The notes under the pieces: model-generated
Seen by the model: the letters and a program-made list of their open reading frames with translations, nothing else
The model's database searches: none
Told to the model about the DNA's origin: nothing
Program-made: the position numbers and the translations under genes
NCBI RefSeq assembly: GCF_036021035.1
Contig: NZ_CP107930.1
Location: 3,968,001-4,032,000 of the forward strand
DNA length: 64,000 nucleotides
From: Kineococcus sp. NBC_00420
GTDB taxonomy: Bacteria > Actinomycetota > Actinomycetes > Actinomycetales > Kineococcaceae
Direction: 5' to 3'
Part shown: positions 1 through 7,885 of the stretch, piece after piece
How the letters are laid out: each line of letters opens with the position of its first letter
How positions within the stretch are numbered: position 1 is the first letter of the stretch

Positions 1-1029
1 ACAGGCCTGGCGCTGCTCGCGCCGGGCGGAACCTTGCAGCCCTCGACCATCGAACGGCGGGACCTGCGCCCGGACGACCTCGCGGTGCGGGTCACGTGGT
101 GCGGCGTCTGCCACACCGACCTGCACGCGGTGCAGGACGCGGGCAGCGGCCCGCTCGTCCCGGGGCACGAGTTCGTGGGCGTGGTGAGCGAGGTGGGGAC
201 GCAGGTCACCCGCTTCGCCGTCGGTGACACGGTCGCGGTCGGCAACATCGTCGACTCCTGCGGGACGTGCGCCTCCTGTCGCGCCGGTGACGAGCAGTTC
301 TGCGCCGAGTTCCCGACCCTGACCTACGGCGGGAGGGACCGCGTCGACGGCTCCACCACGTCGGGCGCGTACGCGGGGGAGTACGTCGTGCGCGAGGGGT
401 TCGCCTACGCCCTGCCCGCCGGGATGGACCCCGCCGGCGCGGCCCCGCTGATGTGCGCCGGGGTGACGGTCTTCGAACCGTTGCGCCGCTTCGGGGTGGG
501 GGCGGGGGACCGGGTGGGGGTCGTCGGGCTCGGTGGGCTGGGTCACCTCGCGGTGAAGTTCGCCCGGGCGATGGGGGCGGAGGTCTCGGTGTTCACGACC
601 TCGCAGGCGAAGGTGGAGGACGCCCGTTCGCTCGGGGTCGAGGACGTCGTGGTCTCCCGCGACGCCGACGCGATGGCCGCCGTGGCCGGCCGGTTCGACG
701 TCGTGCTGGACACCGCGTCGGCCAAGCACGACCTCTCGCCGTACCTGCGCAGCCTGCGTGCGGACGGCACGTTGTGCGTCCTCGGCATCCCCGACCGCTA
801 CGAGGCCGATCCGATGGCCCTCATGCAGGGGTTCAAGCGGCTGACCGCCTCGGGCAGCGGCGGGCGCCCCCGGACCCGGGAGATGCTGGACTTCGCCGCC
901 GCGCACGGGATCAGCGCGGACGTCGAGGTCGTGACCCCGGCGGAGATCACGACGGCCTTCGAACGGCTGGGACGCGGGGACGTCCGCTGGCGGTTCGTCC
1001 TGGACACCGCGTCCCTGGCTCAGGCGTAG
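1..1029 (+). CDS. Zinc-dependent alcohol dehydrogenase, 5' end cut by window edge
   Basis: Medium-chain NAD(P)-dependent alcohol dehydrogenase of the YahK/cinnamyl-alcohol type, expected to interconvert aldehydes and alcohols in the cytosol. Visible features: catalytic zinc site WCGVCHTD and the GHE motif in the N-terminal GroES-like domain; the structural zinc lobe with four cysteines in CGTCASCRAGDEQFC; and the Rossmann glycine motif GLGGLGHLA. The frame is open to base 1 and the residues before the first in-window TTG (position 34) look like family N-terminus, so the true start probably lies outside the window. The MerR regulator follows after 4 bases, so the pair is likely an operon, with the regulator possibly controlling the enzyme. 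The substrate cannot be read from the sequence. Confidence 0.93.
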   Translation, partial: TGLALLAPGGTLQPSTIERRDLRPDDLAVRVTWCGVCHTDLHAVQDAGSGPLVPGHEFVGVVSEVGTQVTRFAVGDTVAVGNIVDSCGTCASCRAGDEQFCAEFPTLTYGGRDRVDGSTTSGAYAGEYVVREGFAYALPAGMDPAGAAPLMCAGVTVFEPLRRFGVGAGDRVGVVGLGGLGHLAVKFARAMGAEVSVFTTSQAKVEDARSLGVEDVVVSRDADAMAAVAGRFDVVLDTASAKHDLSPYLRSLRADGTLCVLGIPDRYEADPMALMQGFKRLTASGSGGRPRTREMLDFAAAHGISADVEVVTPAEITTAFERLGRGDVRWRFVLDTASLAQA

Positions 1030-1033
1030 CGTC

Positions 1034-1444
1034 GTGGCCGTGACCACCCCGGACGCCGCCGGGCTCGGGATCCGTGAGGTCTCCGAGTCCACCGGACTCA
1101 GCGTCGACGCGCTGCGCTGGTACGAGAAGGAGGGGCTGCTCCCGCAGGTCGGGCGCCGCGCCGACGGTCGCCGGGTCTACGGCCCCGGCGCCGTCCGCTT
1201 CGTGCAGCTCGTCCAGGCGTTGCGCCGCACCGGGATGCCCGTCGCGCAGGTGCGGACGTTCGTGCAGCTCGGGCCGGGGACGCCCGGGAACAGCGCCGTG
1301 CGGCTGGAGGTGCTGCTCCGGCAGCAGGAACTCGTCGCGCACCGGATGGCCGAACTGCGTCGCGACGAGGAGGTCCTGCGCCGCAAGGTCGAGAACTACC
1401 GCTACCTCATCGCGAACGGACTCGACTGCGAGGACGAGTCCTGA
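1034..1444 (+). CDS. MerR family transcriptional regulator
   Basis: 136-residue DNA-binding regulator. The N-terminus has the MerR winged-helix pattern: GIREVSESTGLSVDALRWYEKEGLL, then a wing region with RRVY, followed by a long dimerisation helix. It carries one cysteine close to its end (CEDES) and no metal-binding cysteine cluster, so a small organic or redox signal is more likely than a metal. GTG start at 1034; a second GTG at 1040 is equally possible. It lies 4 bases behind the alcohol dehydrogenase, which suggests co-transcription, as in aldehyde-responsive AdhR-type pairs (inference). The stop codon sits inside the hairpin shared with the convergent diguanylate cyclase gene. Confidence 0.9.
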   Translation: MAVTTPDAAGLGIREVSESTGLSVDALRWYEKEGLLPQVGRRADGRRVYGPGAVRFVQLVQALRRTGMPVAQVRTFVQLGPGTPGNSAVRLEVLLRQQELVAHRMAELRRDEEVLRRKVENYRYLIANGLDCEDES

Positions 1445-1470
1445 ACCCCGCCTCCCCGGGGGGAGGGGTT
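1444..1470. terminator. Bidirectional hairpin between convergent genes
   Basis: Arms AACCCC(gc)CTCCCC (1444-1457) and GGGGAGGGGTT (1460-1470) pair around a very short loop with a two-base bulge. The hairpin lies exactly between the MerR stop codon and the diguanylate cyclase stop codon, which suits a terminator for both strands. No U-tract is visible, as is common in actinobacteria. Confidence 0.55.
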
Positions 1471-2594
1471 CAGGTGACCTGAGCGGTCTGGGCGGCTGCA
1501 CCACCGTCGGTGCGGTCACGGTGGTGACGGGCCTTGGCCGCGTACATCGCCGCGTCCGCTCGGCGCAGCAGCTCGTCGAGGGTGGCCGGCTCGGTGCTGA
1601 CGGCGGTGCCGATGCTGGCCGAGACGCGGACCACGGTCCCGTCGAGGTCGTACGGAGCCCGCAGCGCGGCGCCCGTGCGAGCGGCCACCTCCGCCACGAC
1701 CGCAGCGTCCCCGGTGGCCAGCACCACGACGAACTCGTCACCGCCCAGACGGGCCAGTCCGTCGCCGGGACGCAGGAGCCCGGCCATGCGGTCCGCGGCC
1801 AGACGCAGCAGCAGGTCTCCGGCGGCGTGCCCGTACCGGTCGTTGACGGGTTTGAAGTGGTCCAGGTCGACGTAGATGACCGCGACGGTGCTCACGGCGT
1901 CCACCTCGGGAACGGCCGCGTCGCCCAGGTGCCGGGTGAAGTGCTCCTGCAGCCCGGTGCGGTTCAGCCGTCCGGTCAGTGCGTCGTGGGTCGCGGCGTG
2001 CAGCAGCGCGTCGTGGCGGCTGCGCCGCTCGACGTCCAGGGCAGCGCCCTGAGCCTCGCGCTGGGCGGTGATCAGGGCGGTGTTGCCGATCAGGGCCAGG
2101 GACACCACCAGGGTGATCACCGCAGCCACCAGGTCCAGGGACCGGGGCAGGTACGAGGGCGACCAGCCGACCTGCACCGACACCTGCAGCGCCACGCTCA
2201 GCACCAGCGTCATCACCGCGCAGGGTCGCCAGGCCCGTGCCCCGCTCCACTGCAGGTGCACGCCGGCCACCAGGGCGGCCAGGACGGGGAAGAGGAAGGA
2301 GACCCCGGTCGTGGCGATGGTCGCGGCGAAGAGGGCACCGGCGATCGTGAGGCGGAGCCAGAGGCGGTTGTCCAGGCGGCCTCCGCCGAGCCGGCGTTGC
2401 ACCGGATCGGTGCGCACGAGCAGGATGGCCGGCCAGCCGACCACCTGCGTCCACCACGGCGAGTACACCGCCTCGTCGGGCAGCGCCCACCAGGCCAGCC
2501 CGGCCAGGGCGGCGCCGACCGCCGCGGCGGCGGTCAGGCGCAACCCCGTGCCTCGCCCACCGTCCGCCACACCGCCCCCGAGTTCGAGTCGCAC
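1470..2594 (-). CDS. Membrane-bound diguanylate cyclase (GGDEF)
   Basis: 374 residues. The N-terminal half (about 18-175) holds several hydrophobic helices; the C-terminal half (about 195-360) is a GGDEF domain that should make cyclic di-GMP from two GTP. The active-site motif GGDEF is intact at about 284-288, and the product-inhibition site RxxD (RPGD, about 275-278) lies five residues upstream, the standard I-site spacing. The substrate-binding DALTGRLNR and DLDHFKPVND segments are also present. No recognisable sensory domain lies between membrane and catalytic parts. It is alone between convergent and divergent neighbours. It is the only GGDEF protein in the window with an intact active site, and so a possible source of the signal for the EAL protein at 39.7-42.6 kb. 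Confidence 0.95.
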   Translation of the reverse strand: MRLELGGGVADGGRGTGLRLTAAAAVGAALAGLAWWALPDEAVYSPWWTQVVGWPAILLVRTDPVQRRLGGGRLDNRLWLRLTIAGALFAATIATTGVSFLFPVLAALVAGVHLQWSGARAWRPCAVMTLVLSVALQVSVQVGWSPSYLPRSLDLVAAVITLVVSLALIGNTALITAQREAQGAALDVERRSRHDALLHAATHDALTGRLNRTGLQEHFTRHLGDAAVPEVDAVSTVAVIYVDLDHFKPVNDRYGHAAGDLLLRLAADRMAGLLRPGDGLARLGGDEFVVVLATGDAAVVAEVAARTGAALRAPYDLDGTVVRVSASIGTAVSTEPATLDELLRRADAAMYAAKARHHRDRTDGGAAAQTAQVT

Positions 2595-2724
2595 CTCTCC
2601 GCAGATCGTCGCGTCATCGATCCATCGGTGCTCGGGACAGCTGCCTCGATCCGGCGAACGAGTGAGCTCCCGGGTCTCGACGACCTCGGTCAGGCGCCCG
2701 ACGCCACGATCCCGGGGGCCCGCC

Positions 2725-4341
2725 TCACCCGACCCGCACCCTCCCGGTCGAGGCGTTCCACCGCAGCCGTCCTCCCTCGAAGTCCGAGGCCCGTCCGCCG
2801 GGGACGCCGTACTCGTCGCTGGTGGGGAAGCCCAGGGGGGACGTCTCCCAGCCCATCGCCGCCCAGGTCTGCCGGATCGCGCCCAGCACCACGTGCGGTC
2901 CGGCGCCGGCCCGCCGGTAGATCGAGCCGTTCTCGAAGTGCGTCACGCTGCCGCTGCCGCCGGCGAAGTCGGTGGTGTCCATCGTCGGGAAACCCAGCGG
3001 GGACCACTCCCAGCCGATCGAGGCGAACTTCGCCCGGTGGGTCCCGCGCACGACGAACGCGCCGAGGCCCGGCCGGAAGAGGATCGACCCCTCCTCGTAG
3101 TGCCGGAACCGGCCGCCGCGCAGGGCGTCGCCCTCGTCACTCGTGGGGGCGCCGAGCAGGCTCCGGCCGCCGACGTCGCCGTACTTGCGGGCGATCGGCG
3201 AACCCGCGGCCTTCGAGCCGCCCGCCAGCAGCGCCGCGACCCGGCCGCGCACGTCGTCCATCCGGGTGTAGCCGACGTCGCCGGGGCACGCCGTGTACCC
3301 GACGTCGCGGTGGCCGTTGATCGTGCGCAGCGACACCGTCTCGCCCGCGGGGTAGCGCGCGGTCCCGCCGCCGGCGGAGGTGAGCCGGGCGGGGGCGTCG
3401 GCGTCCAGGTCGTGCAGCGCGAACTTCCAGGCGATGATCGCGGCGACCGACTGCAGGCACGCGTCGCTGGGGGCCTTCGAGGTGAAGTCGCCCATCATCG
3501 ACACGCCGAAGGTGTCGGCGTTGAACCCGCCGGCGTGCGCGCCGACGACGGGTCGGGCGGTGCCGCCGGCGCGACCCTCCCAGATCCCGCCGAAGCGGTC
3601 GACGACGACGTTGTAGCCGAGGTCGTTCCAGCCCAACGTCTGCGTGTGGTAGCGGTACATCCCGCGGATGACGCTCGGCACCTGCGACGCCGAGTAGTCG
3701 CCCCCGTCGGCGGTGTGGTGCACCACGGCGGCCCTGATCGTCGCGCTGTACTCGACCTCGCCGCGGCGCAGCGACTCGTCGGCACCCCACTCGGCGCGGG
3801 AGCGGACGCCCGGTCCGGTGGAGGACGCGAGCGTCACGGCGGTCCGTGACGTGGCGGCGGGTCCGGGGGCGACGACCTCCAGGCGGGCGTGCCCCGCGTC
3901 CTCGGCCGGCAGGCGGACCTCCACGACCGCACCCGGACCGAGCTCACCCGTCCACACCGGGTCGCAGGCCACGACCTCCGGCTCCGCCGACCCCGGGTCG
4001 GGGGCGCTGTCGCCGAGGGCCAGGTCGATCCACGGGCCGACCACGCCGGCGCGCGTCACCCGCAGCGACACCGAGGTGGCGCGGGTCCCGGCGGGGAAGC
4101 TGACGCCGAGCATGCTGGCGCCGTGGATGCCGTCGAGGGGGACGCGCACGGTGCGCAGCCCGCCCGAGGTGAGGAGCGCGCGGGCCGGACCCGCGACGTC
4201 GGAGAGGGCCAGCGACGTGACACCTCCGGCGGGGGAGGCGGCCCGGGCGGGGGTGGGGACCGCGGGGACGGCGAGCACCGCGAGGGCGCCACCGACCCCG
4301 AGCAGCGTGGTGCGGCGCGACACGGGCAGGGGCGAGGGCAT
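2725..4341 (-). CDS. Exported N-acetylmuramoyl-L-alanine amidase with LGFP repeats
   Basis: 538 residues. The N-terminus has a Tat-type signal (SRRTTLLG, then a hydrophobic run ending in ARAA), so export of the folded protein is expected. The middle (about 195-370) is a PGRP/amidase domain that cleaves the MurNAc-L-Ala bond of peptidoglycan. The expected zinc ligands are visible: His in AVVHHTADGG, and His and Cys in GHRDVGYTACPGD. The C-terminus carries three LGFP-type repeats (SLLGAPTSDE, PLGFPTMDT, PLGFPTSDE), known as cell-wall attachment modules in Corynebacteriales and relatives. The catalytic domain is preceded by a roughly 150-residue all-beta region of unclear role. Likely function is cell-wall remodelling or defence at the surface. 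Confidence 0.93.
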   Translation of the reverse strand: MPSPLPVSRRTTLLGVGGALAVLAVPAVPTPARAASPAGGVTSLALSDVAGPARALLTSGGLRTVRVPLDGIHGASMLGVSFPAGTRATSVSLRVTRAGVVGPWIDLALGDSAPDPGSAEPEVVACDPVWTGELGPGAVVEVRLPAEDAGHARLEVVAPGPAATSRTAVTLASSTGPGVRSRAEWGADESLRRGEVEYSATIRAAVVHHTADGGDYSASQVPSVIRGMYRYHTQTLGWNDLGYNVVVDRFGGIWEGRAGGTARPVVGAHAGGFNADTFGVSMMGDFTSKAPSDACLQSVAAIIAWKFALHDLDADAPARLTSAGGGTARYPAGETVSLRTINGHRDVGYTACPGDVGYTRMDDVRGRVAALLAGGSKAAGSPIARKYGDVGGRSLLGAPTSDEGDALRGGRFRHYEEGSILFRPGLGAFVVRGTHRAKFASIGWEWSPLGFPTMDTTDFAGGSGSVTHFENGSIYRRAGAGPHVVLGAIRQTWAAMGWETSPLGFPTSDEYGVPGGRASDFEGGRLRWNASTGRVRVG

Positions 4342-4474
4342 GGGGGAGGGTGCTCCGTCCGTCGAGGGTTCGTGACGGAACGTAGGTGATCGGTGGAGGG
4401 GTTGTACATGGAGGGTCAGGAGTGACCGGTGTGACGAGCGAGGATCGTCATCGGGTCGACACCTCGGGTTCGCG

Positions 4475-5968
4475 TCAGCGCGACGCCGCGCCGGTGTCCT
4501 CCAGGACGTACAGCTTCACGCTGAACGCCCGCTTGTCCTCCGTCGACACCAGCCGGTAGCCGCGGTTCAGCAGACGGACCGTCTCGCGGTCCTCCGCGGT
4601 CTTGGTGACCACCGGTCCGACCCCGCCGATGACCCAGATCCGCCCAACGCCGGCCATCGCCGACCACAGGTGCGGTGCCTCGACGGTCGTGCCGACAAGG
4701 GTCGCGGACTCGGCGGCGGGCTCGGCCAGGGCGATGTCGTCCAGGCCCGCGAAGGCCTCGGGGTAGAGCTGGGTCAGCACGCGGTAGCGGTACTCCCCGT
4801 CGGGCACGAACAGCAGGCCGTCACCGGGCTGGGCGTGGGCCCGGACGTACTCGGCGGTGCCCCGCAGGTCCTCGGCGTGCCCGATGGTGGGGGAGCGGAA
4901 GACGAACTGCATGTGCAGCCCCGTCAGCGCCATGGCCGCGACGAGGGCGCCGGCCACGACCGCGGTGCGGCGGACGCGGACCGCGGCCGTCACCACGACG
5001 GCCAGGAACAGGCAGGTCCCCGGCGCGACGAAGACGAGGTAGCGCGTCGTCCACAACGGGTGGACCTGCGAGAGCGCCCACAGCAGCGGCCACGGCAGGA
5101 CGCCCCAGAGGAACCCGAGCAGCTGCAGCCGCCGGGCCCGCGCCCAGCGCAACCCCACCAGCGTGGTGAGGCCCGCCACGACCAGCGCGACGGTGGAGGA
5201 GCCGAGGGCGAAGTCGACGTGCGCGCCGAGCTCCGCCGTCGTCGGCCTCTGCAGGAACGCGACCTGACCGGACTGCCGGCTCTGGGCCAGCAGCAGCGGG
5301 ACCGCGAGGACCACCCCCGTCCCGGCGGCCACGGCGGCCCGCCAGCGGACCCGGCGCGGCCCGGTCAGGGCCCATCCCGCGTGCGCGACGAGCACCAGCG
5401 CGGCGACGGTGTTGAACGCGACGAGGAGCGGGATCGTCAGCGTGTACGCGACCCACCAGCCCGCACGCCGGGCCGCGCACGCCCGCAGCAGCAAGTACGT
5501 GCCCAGCGTCGCGACGAGGGTGGCGAGCGCGTAGGGCCGCGCCTCCTGCGCGTAGCGGCTGACGAAGGGCATCGAGACGAACAGGGCGGCCGCGGCGACC
5601 CCCGTGATCCGGGCCGTGACCGGCCCGACCGCCCCGGCCGCCGCGCGACGCGCCACCCCGTAGAGCGCCGCCACGGTCAGCGAGGCCGCCACGACGGAGA
5701 TCCACCGGGCCTGGACGACGTCGACGCCGGAGCCGAACAACGCGTGGGCCAGGAAGTAGAAGGGCGCGTGCACGAGGTCGACGTGCTGGACGAGCCTCCA
5801 GATCTGCTCCGGGGTGCGGGAGGCGACGGCGATCGTCACGGCCTCGTCGCGCCACGGGCTCGGCGTCCCCAGCCGCCAGGAGAAGACGACGGCTCCCGCG
5901 ATGGCCGCGAGCAGGCCGATCAGGACGTCGACCCGGCCGCGGGGGACGGTCTCGCGCAGGCCGGGCAC
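4475..5968 (-). CDS. Polytopic membrane glycosyltransferase (GT-C, GT39-like)
   Basis: About 497 residues with some ten predicted membrane helices. Just after the first helix is an acidic motif (SPWRDEAVT) typical of GT-C enzymes of the ArnT/PMT (GT39/83) superfamily, which transfer sugars from polyprenyl-phosphate donors on the outer membrane face. The C-terminal domain (about 400-497) is soluble and probably external. The frame is open to 6124, but an ATG there would overlap the upstream reductase gene by 81 bases. GTG at 5968 is the first acceptable start downstream, so I chose it; no clear ribosome site is seen. Lying directly behind a DprE2-like gene, it might use decaprenyl-phosphoryl arabinose. 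That is a guess from position only. Confidence 0.8.
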   Translation of the reverse strand: MPGLRETVPRGRVDVLIGLLAAIAGAVVFSWRLGTPSPWRDEAVTIAVASRTPEQIWRLVQHVDLVHAPFYFLAHALFGSGVDVVQARWISVVAASLTVAALYGVARRAAAGAVGPVTARITGVAAAALFVSMPFVSRYAQEARPYALATLVATLGTYLLLRACAARRAGWWVAYTLTIPLLVAFNTVAALVLVAHAGWALTGPRRVRWRAAVAAGTGVVLAVPLLLAQSRQSGQVAFLQRPTTAELGAHVDFALGSSTVALVVAGLTTLVGLRWARARRLQLLGFLWGVLPWPLLWALSQVHPLWTTRYLVFVAPGTCLFLAVVVTAAVRVRRTAVVAGALVAAMALTGLHMQFVFRSPTIGHAEDLRGTAEYVRAHAQPGDGLLFVPDGEYRYRVLTQLYPEAFAGLDDIALAEPAAESATLVGTTVEAPHLWSAMAGVGRIWVIGGVGPVVTKTAEDRETVRLLNRGYRLVSTEDKRAFSVKLYVLEDTGAASR

Positions 5969-6042
5969 GGCGGCGCGACCGCGTGCCGCGGGGATCGCGC
6001 CGGTGCCGGGGCGGGCGTGCGTGCTCGACAGATCGACCTCGC

Positions 6043-6804
6043 TCAGAAGGGCAGCTTGCGGAAGACCGGCGCGGGCACGTGGCGCAACGCCGACATGACC
6101 CAGCGCATCGGCTCGGGGGCCCACACGGTCTCCTTGCCGCTGCGCACCGCGTCCACGGTCACCTCCGCCACCTGCTCGGCCGACACGGACAACGGGGCCG
6201 CCTTGAGCCCCTCGGTCATCTTCGTGGTGACGAAGCCGGGGCGCACGACGACGACGCGCACGCCGCTCGGGCGCAGGGCCTCGCGCAGGCCGGTGAAGAA
6301 GGCGTCGAAGCCGGCCTTGGAGGAGCCGTAGACGAAGTTCGAGCGGCGGGCCCGCTCACCGGCGACGCTGGAGAGCGCGACCAGGACGCCGTGACCCTGC
6401 AGCTGCAGCTTGGCGGCCAGGTGCACCCCCAGGTTCACCGGGGCCGTGTAGTTGACCGTCGCGACCTGCACGGCCGCCGGGGCGTCCTGCCAGGACACCT
6501 CGTTGTCGCCCAGGACCCCGAAGGCGAGCACGGTCACGTCGACGTCGCCGAAGGACCCGTCGAAGCTCTCGTCGACGACCTCGGCGTGCCCGTCGAGGTC
6601 GGTCGCCTCGAAGTCGACCGTGCGGACCTCGTGCCCACGCCGGTGCAGCCGGTCCACGGCGGCCTCGCGGCGCGCACCCGGTCGGGCGGCCAGCGTCACC
6701 CGCAGCGGTCGTTCCGGGCTGAGGCGCTCGACGATGGCGAGGCCGATGTCGGAGGTGCCCCCGAGGAGGAGGACGGAGCGGGGGTTCCCGAGGGCGTCGA
6801 TCAC
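6043..6804 (-). CDS. dprE2: DprE2-like decaprenylphospho-2-keto-ribose reductase
   Basis: 253-residue short-chain dehydrogenase. The protein resembles mycobacterial DprE2 along its whole length as I recall it: start IDALGNPRSVLLLGGTSDIG, the YGSSK catalytic Tyr/Lys pair, WAPEPMRWVM, and the same ending FRKLP. DprE2 reduces the 2-keto intermediate with NADH to give decaprenyl-phosphoryl arabinose, donor for cell-wall arabinan. GTG at 6804 gives the family N-terminus, and a TAAGGT box lies 8 bases upstream, so I prefer it to the ATG at 6828. The flavin partner DprE1, adjacent in mycobacteria, is not in this window. The gene runs into the membrane glycosyltransferase behind it. Confidence 0.9.
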   Translation of the reverse strand: MIDALGNPRSVLLLGGTSDIGLAIVERLSPERPLRVTLAARPGARREAAVDRLHRRGHEVRTVDFEATDLDGHAEVVDESFDGSFGDVDVTVLAFGVLGDNEVSWQDAPAAVQVATVNYTAPVNLGVHLAAKLQLQGHGVLVALSSVAGERARRSNFVYGSSKAGFDAFFTGLREALRPSGVRVVVVRPGFVTTKMTEGLKAAPLSVSAEQVAEVTVDAVRSGKETVWAPEPMRWVMSALRHVPAPVFRKLPF

Positions 6805-6812
6805 AGGGCTCG

Positions 6813-6818
6813 ACCTTA
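6813..6818 (-). promoter_or_regulatory. -10 element for leaderless dprE2 transcript
   Basis: TAAGGT on the minus strand, 8 bases before the GTG at 6804. This spacing puts the transcription start at or near the start codon. Confidence 0.5.
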
Positions 6819-6898
6819 GCAACGCCACCTGGGTGCTCCCTGTCGAGGCGACGGGACGGCTCCCGATCGTTGCGCGACGGTGACCTCGGCCCCGCGGA

Positions 6899-6904
6899 TA
6901 CCCT
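6899..6904 (+). promoter_or_regulatory. -10 element ahead of the leader ORF of the AEC gene
   Basis: TACCCT, 7 bases before the GTG at 6912 that opens the 12-codon leader ORF. It matches the spacing of other leaderless starts in the window. Confidence 0.45.
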
Positions 6905-6911
6905 CACCCGG

Positions 6912-6950
6912 GTGATCCCGTCGCACCACCGACCGCTCGACGTCGCGTGA
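6912..6950 (+). CDS. 12-codon leader ORF overlapping the AEC transporter start
   Basis: GTG at 6912 opens a short frame encoding MIPSHHRPLDVA and ends with TGA at 6948-6950, which overlaps the transporter's GTG start (6947) in the arrangement GTGA. A TACCCT box 7 bases upstream would start the mRNA at this codon. The transporter has no clear Shine-Dalgarno sequence, so ribosomes may reach it only by terminating this peptide and reinitiating. Two consecutive His codons are the only unusual residues. A regulatory role is inferred. The ORF is short enough to be chance, but promoter spacing and stop/start overlap agree. Confidence 0.4.
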   Translation: MIPSHHRPLDVA

Positions 6951-7873
6951 GCGGAGTCCTCACCGGGTTCGTCGTGGTCGCCACGCTCGTCGCCGTCGGC
7001 TACGTCCTGGGGCGCACGGGCGTCCTCGGCCCCGCGGGACAGGGGGTGGTGTCCCGGTTGGTGTTCTTCGTGGGTTCTCCGGCCCTGCTCGTGCAGACCC
7101 TCGCCGACGCCGACGTGCACGTCCTGTTCTCGGGCCAGCTGCTGGTCACCTCCAGCGGGGTGGTCGTCAGCGTCGTCGTCTGGGTGCTGCTCGCCCGCTA
7201 CCGGCTGAAGCTGTCGCGCGAGGACCTCGTCATCGGCAGCCTCGCCAGCTCCTTCGTCAACGCGGCCAACATCGGGCTGCCCGTCGCGGCCTACGTCCTG
7301 CAGGACCTGACGGCGGTGCTGCCCGCGATGCTGCTGCAGATGGTCGTGCTGTCACCGGTCGCGCTGGGGATCCTCGACGTGAGCCGGCACCAGGGCGACG
7401 GCTCCCGCGCGGCCCTGGCGAAGAAGCTGCTGACCCCGCTGGCCAACCCGGTCCTCATCGCCAGCGCGGTCGGGATCCTGCTCTCGGTCACCGGCTGGAC
7501 GCTGCCGACGGCACTGGCCCAGCCGCTGGACCTGCTGGCCGGGTTCGCGATCCCCGGGGCGCTGGTGGCGTTCGGGATCTCGCTGCACGGGCGCAGCCTC
7601 GCGGGCTGGCGCACTCCGCAGGTGCTGATCGCGAGCGCGCTGAAGGCGTTCCTGCAGCCCGCGGTCACCTACCTCGCGGCCCGGTCGCTCGGCCTCGACG
7701 ACGCCGCGGTCTTCGCGGCCACCGTGGTCGCGGCCCTGCCCACCGCGCAGAACGTGTTCACCTACGCCGTGCGCTACGGCGTCGGGCGCGACCTGGCCCG
7801 CGACACCGTGCTGGTGACGACGATCCTGGTCGCGCCCGTGCTGCTGCTGATCAGCGTGCTGCTGCCGCACTGA
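6947..7873 (+). CDS. AEC (auxin efflux carrier) family transporter
   Basis: 308 residues, hydrophobic throughout, with about ten membrane helices in two five-helix halves around a short cytoplasmic loop (SRHQGDGSRAALAKK). It has the family's conserved NAANIGLPVA motif in the first half and PTAQNVFTYAVRYG in the second. Members move carboxylates such as malate or malonate, or other small acids; the substrate cannot be told here. GTG start at 6947 overlaps the leader ORF stop by GTGA, suggesting translational coupling. It converges on galE with 12 bases between the stops. Confidence 0.9.
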   Translation: MSGVLTGFVVVATLVAVGYVLGRTGVLGPAGQGVVSRLVFFVGSPALLVQTLADADVHVLFSGQLLVTSSGVVVSVVVWVLLARYRLKLSREDLVIGSLASSFVNAANIGLPVAAYVLQDLTAVLPAMLLQMVVLSPVALGILDVSRHQGDGSRAALAKKLLTPLANPVLIASAVGILLSVTGWTLPTALAQPLDLLAGFAIPGALVAFGISLHGRSLAGWRTPQVLIASALKAFLQPAVTYLAARSLGLDDAAVFAATVVAALPTAQNVFTYAVRYGVGRDLARDTVLVTTILVAPVLLLISVLLPH

Positions 7874-7885
7874 TCAGCGGTTCGG

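Noticed and set aside
6043-6124. Starting the membrane glycosyltransferase at ATG 6124
   Set aside because: It would overlap the DprE2-like coding region by 81 bases with a translation that is only a shadow of it; GTG 5968 avoids this.
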